Assembly: GCA_905211265.1 (NCBI GenBank)
Contig: CAJMAC010000023.1
Coordinates: 1-17,742 of the forward strand
Source: an uncultured Eubacteriales bacterium
GTDB lineage: Bacteria > Bacillota_I > Bacilli_A > RF39 > UBA660
Length of the DNA: 17,742 nucleotides
Direction of reading: 5' to 3'
This document shows, piece after piece, positions 13,325 through 17,742 of this stretch. The notes under the pieces are model-generated. The model had not been told where the DNA came from. It made no database searches and worked only from the letters and a program-made list of their open reading frames with translations. Made by a program: the position numbers and the translations under genes. Each line of letters opens with the position of its first letter. Within the stretch, counting starts at the first letter, position 1.

Positions 13325-15079
13325 TTATTTATGTTCTTTTATTTGATTAATTAATTTATCAATGAATCCTTGTGTATCCATAGTTGTAGTTTCATTACTT
13401 CCATGAACTCTATAACTTATAGTATTTGTATCTTTTTCCTTATCTCCTAAAATTAGTGTATAAGGTATTTTCTTAGTTTGTGATTCTCTCATTTTATAAG
13501 ATAATTTTTCTTCTCTTGAATCTAGTTCTACTCTTAGATTATTTTGTTCTAGTAAGTCTTTTACTTTACTTGCATATTCTAAATGATAATCGTTATTTAC
13601 AGGTATTACGTTTACTTGAACTGGACTTAACCATAATGGTAGTATTCCTTTTGTTTCTTCAAGGATAAAGGCTGTAAATCTATCAAATGTACCAAATATT
13701 GCTCTATGTAATACTACTGGTATTTGTTTTGTTCCGTCTTTATCAATATATGATAATTCAAATCTTCTTGGAAGTAAGAAATCTAATTGACAAGTTGATA
13801 ATGTTACTTCTGGTCCAATCGCAGGTTTTACTTCAACATCTAGTTTTGGTCCATAAAAGGCTGCTTCACCAACTGCTTCATAATACTCTATACCAAATTC
13901 ATTTAATACTTCACGAAGTTTATTTTCTGCTTCATCCCACATTTTATCATCATCAAAGTATTTTTCTTTATCTTCTTTATCTCTTAATGATAATCTAAAT
14001 TTATAATCTTTAATACCAAAATCACGATATACATCTAAGATTAATGATACTACTTTTTTAAATTCCTCGCCAATTTGCTCTGGTGTTACGAATAAGTGAG
14101 CATCATTTTGACACATACATCTTACACGCTCAAGACCTTTTACTGCTCCACTTGCTTCATATCTAAAATCTGTTGCAAATTCTCCGATTCTAATAGGTAA
14201 ATCTCTATATGAATGTAAGTCATTTGCATATATTAACATATGATGTGGACAATTCATTGGACGAAGAACAAATTCTTCTTCATCAACTTTCATCATTGGG
14301 AACATATTTTCTTTATAATGATCCCAGTGACCTGATGTTTTATATAAATTTACTGTTCCTACACATGGAGTATAAACGTGTTTATATCCTAGTTTTTGTT
14401 CTTTTTTGTAAATGTAATTTTCTAATTCTTTTCTTATTATTGCACCATTTGGTAACCATAATGGCATTCCTTTACCTACTAAGTCATGTGACATAAATAT
14501 TTCTAGATTCTTTCCTATTTTACGATGATCTCTTTCTTTTGCTTCTTCTAAACATTTTAGGTATTCGTTTAAATCTTCTTCATTATAGAAACATACACCA
14601 TATATTCTTTGAAGCATTTTATTTTTAGCGTCACCTTTCCAATACGCTCCACTAAATTTAGTAAGTTTAAAATATTTCATATCTTTTGTAGAATTCATAT
14701 GTGGTCCACGACATAAATCTATGAAATCTCCTTGTTGATATGCTGATATTACTGTATCATTTTCATCCATACGATTAATTAAATCAAGTTTATATTTATC
14801 ATCTTTAAACATTTCTAGTGCTTCTTTTTTACTTAATTCAATTCTTTTAATTAGTTTATTATCTTTACTAATTTTTTTCATTTCTTTTTCTATTTTTGCT
14901 AAATCTTCTTCTTTTATTACTGTATCTCCTAAATCAATATCGTAATAAAATCCATCTTCAATTACTGGTCCAACCCAAAATTTAGCATCAGGATATAAAT
15001 GTTTTACTGCATGTGCTAATAGATGAGCACAACTATGATTTAAAGTATTTAATTCTTTGTTTTCTTTTATGTTTTCCAT
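13325..15079 (-). CDS. thrS: Threonyl-tRNA synthetase without TGS domain
   Basis: It charges tRNA-Thr and hydrolyses mischarged Ser-tRNA-Thr. The 584-residue protein begins directly with the editing domain: HSCAHLLAHA (H15, H19) and DLCRGPH (C123, H127), both intact. The class II catalytic core follows, with RPMNCPHH carrying zinc ligand C277, the motif 2 region IGEFATDFRYE and motif 3 near HRAIFGTFDRF, then the anticodon-binding domain from about 490. Typical bacterial enzymes are about 640 residues with an N-terminal TGS domain; here it is absent, and the T-box terminator lies too close upstream to hide it. GAGAGGAA precedes the ATG. Expression is under the threonine T-box. Confidence 0.97.
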   Translation of the reverse strand: MENIKENKELNTLNHSCAHLLAHAVKHLYPDAKFWVGPVIEDGFYYDIDLGDTVIKEEDLAKIEKEMKKISKDNKLIKRIELSKKEALEMFKDDKYKLDLINRMDENDTVISAYQQGDFIDLCRGPHMNSTKDMKYFKLTKFSGAYWKGDAKNKMLQRIYGVCFYNEEDLNEYLKCLEEAKERDHRKIGKNLEIFMSHDLVGKGMPLWLPNGAIIRKELENYIYKKEQKLGYKHVYTPCVGTVNLYKTSGHWDHYKENMFPMMKVDEEEFVLRPMNCPHHMLIYANDLHSYRDLPIRIGEFATDFRYEASGAVKGLERVRCMCQNDAHLFVTPEQIGEEFKKVVSLILDVYRDFGIKDYKFRLSLRDKEDKEKYFDDDKMWDEAENKLREVLNEFGIEYYEAVGEAAFYGPKLDVEVKPAIGPEVTLSTCQLDFLLPRRFELSYIDKDGTKQIPVVLHRAIFGTFDRFTAFILEETKGILPLWLSPVQVNVIPVNNDYHLEYASKVKDLLEQNNLRVELDSREEKLSYKMRESQTKKIPYTLILGDKEKDTNTISYRVHGSNETTTMDTQGFIDKLINQIKEHK

Positions 15080-15099
15080 AATATTTCCTCTCTTTCTAA

Positions 15100-15306
15100 A
15101 ATAAAAAAAAGCACAATATAAGGAGTATTTTAAAATACGGTACCATCCTTATTGTACTTAATTAATGATAACGGACCTTATGGGAATGTCCGGAAATCTC
15201 TTTCGAGTTCTGCTTAAAGGTAGTAATTATATAATTTACTATTAGTTTTCACCAACCACTAATTCTCTATAAAATAATATTATATAATCTTGTCCTTTTC
15301 ATCGCA
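15100..15306 (-). promoter_or_regulatory. Threonine T-box riboswitch of thrS
   Basis: This leader senses uncharged tRNA-Thr and then blocks its terminator. Stem I carries AGAGAATTAGTGGTTGGTGA-type distal-loop sequence (minus strand about 15268-15248) and the specifier ACC at 15221-15219, within ACTACCTTT, so ACT in the adjacent register is also Thr. Next come CTC-GAAA-GAG and CGGAC/GTCCG helices, then the T-box AAGGATGGTACCG (15150-15138) with TGGT for the tRNA acceptor end. The terminator pairs TCCTTAT-TTGTGC (near 15124-15111) with the AATAAGGA arm (15153-15146) and ends in eight T (15110-15103). Confidence 0.95.
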
Positions 15307-15569
15307 TTAATAGTTATTTTTAAATAAATGATATGAATGATAGAATCGAACTCCCAACAGTGGTTTTGGATAATTTTTTAAACTCTTTGAAATAAAGACT
15401 TTTCACAAGATTTCAAAACAATTCAAATTATCCTACTAATTAGCACAATTTGATACATTTAGAAATAAACTGCATACCTCAAAACCTAACATGTAGGGTA
15501 ATGATACCTCATCACTCCTATATAACTTTTATTCCCTAATCAATTTAAAGACTATTTCCTTCGGGAACA
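15307..15569 (-). ncRNA. Unassigned, highly foldable RNA upstream of the T-box
   Basis: Downstream of a strong promoter and before T-box stem I lie about 260 nt with no long frame but with nested helices on the minus strand: TTCC-CGAA-GGAA at the 5' end; TAGG-A-GTGATG with CATTAC-C-CCTA (15520-15510 with 15503-15494); GGATAATTT/AAATTATCC (15433-15425 with 15376-15368) enclosing TTTGAAAT/ATTTCAAA (15417-15410 with 15393-15386); and a T-arm-like GGGAG-TTCGATT-CTATC (15355-15339, one mismatch). TGAGGTAT occurs twice. It matches no landmarks I know of tmRNA, RNase P, SRP or 6S RNA. It may be a separate RNA gene or an enlarged thrS leader. Confidence 0.45.
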
Positions 15570-15575
15570 CTATAT

Positions 15576-15603
15576 ATTATATCACACTTTCTTTATTTTG
15601 CAA
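15576..15603 (-). promoter_or_regulatory. Promoter of the leader RNA/thrS
   Basis: Minus strand TTGCAA (15603-15598), 16-base spacer, extended TGA-TATAAT (to 15576). Predicted start near 15569. It is the best promoter between thrS and the gene at 15798, so it may drive both the foldable RNA and thrS. Confidence 0.7.
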
Positions 15604-15622
15604 CAAAAATGTTTACAAGAAG

Positions 15623-15656
15623 TAAAAAAAGCAAGAATAAAACATAAAAATCTTAC
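15623..15656 (-). terminator. Terminator-like hairpin after a gene remnant
   Basis: Minus strand GTAAGA/TCTTGC (15656-15651 with 15636-15631) with a long AT-rich loop, then seven T. It lies upstream of the thrS promoter and would isolate it from read-through. Confidence 0.45.
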
Positions 15657-15697
15657 TCTTATATATTTATAATTTTAAATCTTAAATTCTTTGATTT

Positions 15698-15775
15698 CTA
15701 TGTTACAAATTTAGTGACTACCTTTTTTAACTCTTCAGAAACACTTTCTTTATAAATGAAAAAGTCTTGCTTTAT
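15698..15775 (-). pseudogene. Possible 3' remnant of a protein gene
   Basis: A short open stretch encodes IKQDFFIYKESVSEELKK and then VVTKFVT before TAG (15698-15700). Composition is protein-like (alternating acidic and basic residues with a helical pattern), but there is no start codon with an RBS, and its 5' end lies inside the terminator of the preceding gene. A terminator-like hairpin follows. It may be the tail of a deleted gene. Very short, so chance is possible. Confidence 0.25.
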
Positions 15776-15789
15776 TTAGCAAAACTTTT
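15760..15789 (-). terminator. Terminator of the 123-residue gene
   Basis: AAAAGTTTTGC/GCAAGACTTTT on the minus strand (15789-15779 with 15770-15760, one G-U), loop of eight, U-tract from the arm itself. It starts nine bases after the stop codon. Confidence 0.7.
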
Positions 15790-15797
15790 AAAACTAA

Positions 15798-16169
15798 TTA
15801 ATCTTTTGAAATAACTATTTTTTTAACATTAGGTAATTTAGCTGGTTCACTAGGTAACATCACATCAGATGAAGTAATAGTTACTTTTTGATTAGCTTTT
15901 AATTTATCTGCAGTAGAATCTTCATTGTTATAAACTATTTTTGTGTCTTTATTTATTTCAAATTCATACTCTACAATATATTCGTTTTTCTTTTTGTCAT
16001 ATTCTTCCACTAAAACAGTATATACATTATCATTTACTGTCACTTCTTTAATTCTTGCTTCAAAAACCAATTCTTTTTCTTTAGAAATATAATTTGTAAA
16101 TACAAAATATCCTAATCCTGCAAGAACAACTACTGCTATAATTATTTTTACAAGTAAATCTTTTTTCAT
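15798..16169 (-). CDS. Small membrane-anchored extracellular protein, unknown function
   Basis: The 123 residues comprise a short basic start (MKKDLLVK), a membrane helix at about 9-27 (IIIAVVVLAGLGYFVFTNY) without a lipobox or an evident signal-peptidase site, and an exported domain of about 95 residues made of alternating beta-type segments: ELVFEARIKEVTVNDNVYTV, IVEYEFEINKDTKIVY, KANQKVTITSSDVM, NVKKIVISKD. This resembles small OB-like or beta-barrel exported domains, but I cannot name a family. AAAGGAGG is an ideal RBS. It lies 40 bases after the frameshifted metallopeptidase gene with no terminator between, so the two probably share a transcript. Confidence 0.75.
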   Translation of the reverse strand: MKKDLLVKIIIAVVVLAGLGYFVFTNYISKEKELVFEARIKEVTVNDNVYTVLVEEYDKKKNEYIVEYEFEINKDTKIVYNNEDSTADKLKANQKVTITSSDVMLPSEPAKLPNVKKIVISKD

Positions 16170-16209
16170 TTCTTTCCTCCTTTCCTAAATTAATTTATTT
16201 AAACTTATA

Positions 16210-17450
16210 TTATAAGAATCTATCCCAATAATATCTTCCTGTATTAGATAATGTGTTAAAGTGTTCTTTAATTTGCAAACTAATTAATTTTGCTTTTTTA
16301 TTTATTGGAGTACCATTGGCATAATAATCTTTTGTAAAAGTTCTAGTCATTAAGTCTGAAAATATTACTGCTCGATCTTCCAAATAATTTGTTTTTCCAT
16401 ATGATGATAAGAAATAAGCATTAGATAGCCTTTAACTTTTATATAAGAATCTATATAATGCATTATTTCATGATTTAAAGTGTTCTCAAATAAACTTGCT
16501 GGGGCAATCATTATTTTAATATCATTTTTATCTTTTGCATCAGTAAGTCCTGAAACATTACCACTAATACTATTTACTAAGTAAATGGTTAAAGGCATTC
16601 CATAATCTTTCATTTCTTTAAAGAAACCATTTGGATAGTTTTTTAAAGTTTTATCTATTTCGCCAAGGCAATTATTTATTTTATTATCATCGTTAAGTTT
16701 ATCTGAACCATAACCATTTATTGTATAATTCCCCAACTCATTTTTATATGCTATTTTAACTGAATACTTATTTTGAAGTTGTTTTCTATACTCATCATTT
16801 TTCTCTGCTTGAGTCTTTTCTACAACAGGTGGTTTTTCTTCAGGTAAAGTAGTATTTTCATTATTATTGATGTTTGTATTATTATTTGCATTCTGATTAG
16901 GTTTATTATTATTAGTACTACTATTGTTATTATTTGTATTGGTATTTGTTTTAGAATTTTCAGTTTTAGAACTAGTTTTTTTATTTTCTACTTTTTCCCA
17001 AACTGCATAAAGTGTTGTGTCTTCTGCAAGTAATGCTTTGTTATAAATAGGAGTTTCATTTTTATCAACCCAACCTTTAAAAACATAGCCATCTTGTGTA
17101 GGTTCTTTTGGAAGTGTAAGTTCAATATCTTTGCCAATAGTAATACTATCTATTATACTTCCACCTTTAGTATCAAATGTAATTGTTATTGCTTCTTTTA
17201 TATCTTTTTCAATGTCATTTATAGGGCAAACATATTTAGTTACTTTTAAAACTGTTTTAGTTTTACCATCAGAACATTTATAAGTATTTGTAAATATTCC
17301 TTTATCTTTGTAAACAGTAGAACCACCATTATAATAATCTCTAATTTTAATTATTGGACTATTATTAAATGATAGAGCGATTATAAAATCTAAAAATATT
17401 AAACCTATTATAGAACATAGTGTGATTATTAGTATTTTTTTCTTCTTCAT
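16210..17450 (-). pseudogene. Frameshifted surface metallopeptidase with InlB-type repeat
   Basis: The first frame (17450 to about 16425) encodes a membrane anchor at 5-27, an InlB_B/Listeria-Bacteroides repeat at about 88-152 (ITFDTKGGSIIDSITIG, then DGYVFKGWVDKNETPIYNKALL and TLYAVWEK), an Asn/Thr-rich linker 158-205, and a peptidase-like domain ending in LNHEIMHYIDSYIKVKG, with H327, E328, H331. It then runs into 20 unrelated residues and stops at 16365. From about 16422 another frame continues NAYFLSSYGKTNYLEDRA, reads on through SDLMTRTFTKDYYANGTP to NTGRYYWDRFL, and ends at TAA 16210-16212. The YxxTNxxED block is where such zincins keep their third metal ligand, so the two frames are one gene. 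The region between the motifs also looks short, suggesting a small out-of-frame deletion. GAGGAGG precedes the ATG. Confidence 0.85.
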
Positions 17451-17502
17451 TATACCTCCTCACAAACAATAAACAAAAATGCAATTTACTTCTTGTATAT
17501 TA

Positions 17503-17510
17503 ATTATATC
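17503..17510 (-). promoter_or_regulatory. Extended -10 promoter of the metallopeptidase gene
   Basis: Minus strand TGA-TATAAT ending at 17503, no good -35; leader about 45 nt to the ATG at 17450. Confidence 0.5.
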
Positions 17511-17573
17511 ATGCTTTTTCTGATTTTGGAAATATTTTGAATATAGTCGTTTTTTAAGTTGTCAATAATTTAG

Positions 17574-17599
17574 AAAAAAAGACCAATATAGAATTGATC
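17574..17599 (-). terminator. Terminator of the right-edge gene
   Basis: Minus strand GATCAAT/ATTGGTC (17599-17593 with 17587-17581, one T-G pair) followed by seven T. It starts 25 bases after the stop codon of the partial gene. Confidence 0.75.
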
Positions 17600-17623
17600 T
17601 TATCTATAAAATATATTATTAAA

Positions 17624-17742
17624 TTAACACTTTCCACCATTATCTTCAAAATATGATTCAATATATTTTACTAAAACTTTGGCCTTGTTAAACTGTTTAT
17701 CTTTAACAACATTTATAATATAGTCACTACCACTTGCATCAA
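17624..17742 (-). CDS. C-terminal end of an unidentified protein, cut by window edge
   Basis: The last 39 codons are visible: DASGSDYIINVVKDKQFNKA continuing to SYFEDNGGKC and TAA. The segment is polar and probably helical, ending in a Cys. There is not enough to assign a family. A proper terminator follows. Confidence 0.6.
   Translation of the reverse strand, partial: DASGSDYIINVVKDKQFNKAKVLVKYIESYFEDNGGKC

Noticed and set aside
15307..15580. tmRNA, suggested by the GTTCGATTC T-arm-like sequence and partly matching ends (TGATAT and ATATCA)
   Set aside because: No tmRNA 5' signature, no tag-coding frame ending in Ala-Ala, the T-stem has a mismatch, and the supposed 5' acceptor strand is the -10 box.

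Overview
The window is very AT-rich with short spacers, and its genes are typical of the Bacillota/Bacilli: a PBP1A-type penicillin-binding protein (so the cell has a wall), RecU, DnaD, endonuclease III, a TseB/YpmB-like protein, a CCA-adding enzyme, a ThrRS behind a T-box, and TypA. The recU-ponA pair converging on dnaD-nth, with a ypmB-like gene and cca beyond, matches the chromosomal neighbourhood known from Bacillus and Staphylococcus. Together with the low GC and compact genes this suggests an uncultured gut-type, genome-reduced Bacilli lineage (RF39-like or similar). That placement is inference. Tryptophan is encoded by TGG, and recU ends at TGA where the family normally ends, so the standard genetic code fits.

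Left part (1-3430): an accessory region. A minus-strand cotJ remnant or variant encodes a CotJA-CotJB fusion and a CotJC-like protein that stops after its first half. Next, on the plus strand, comes an Abi_2/AbiF-type HEPN ribonuclease gene. It is broken by one in-frame TGA just after the catalytic RNLCAH motif. It has a strong promoter and a hairpin at each end, and the two 11-nt loops are complementary to each other. Immediately downstream is a compact putative non-coding RNA with its own promoter-like sequence, a GNRA hairpin and a strong terminator. This looks like an AbiF protein plus RNA module and is the most interesting part of the window. A 308-residue protein of unknown function and two tight palindromes follow.

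Middle (3434-13117): housekeeping genes. typA, a cytosolic HEVGH putative metallopeptidase and an unlisted 33-residue ORF lie on the minus strand. recU and ponA overlap by four bases on the plus strand and converge on nth-dnaD through a shared bidirectional terminator. The tseB-like gene and cca lie upstream of dnaD on the minus strand.

Right part (13118-17742): thrS, which lacks the TGS domain, sits behind a clear threonine T-box. Between the T-box and a strong upstream promoter are about 260 nt of highly foldable sequence that I cannot assign to an RNA family. Further right are a small membrane-anchored protein, a frameshifted surface metallopeptidase with an InlB-type repeat, and the 3' end of an unidentified gene cut by the window edge.
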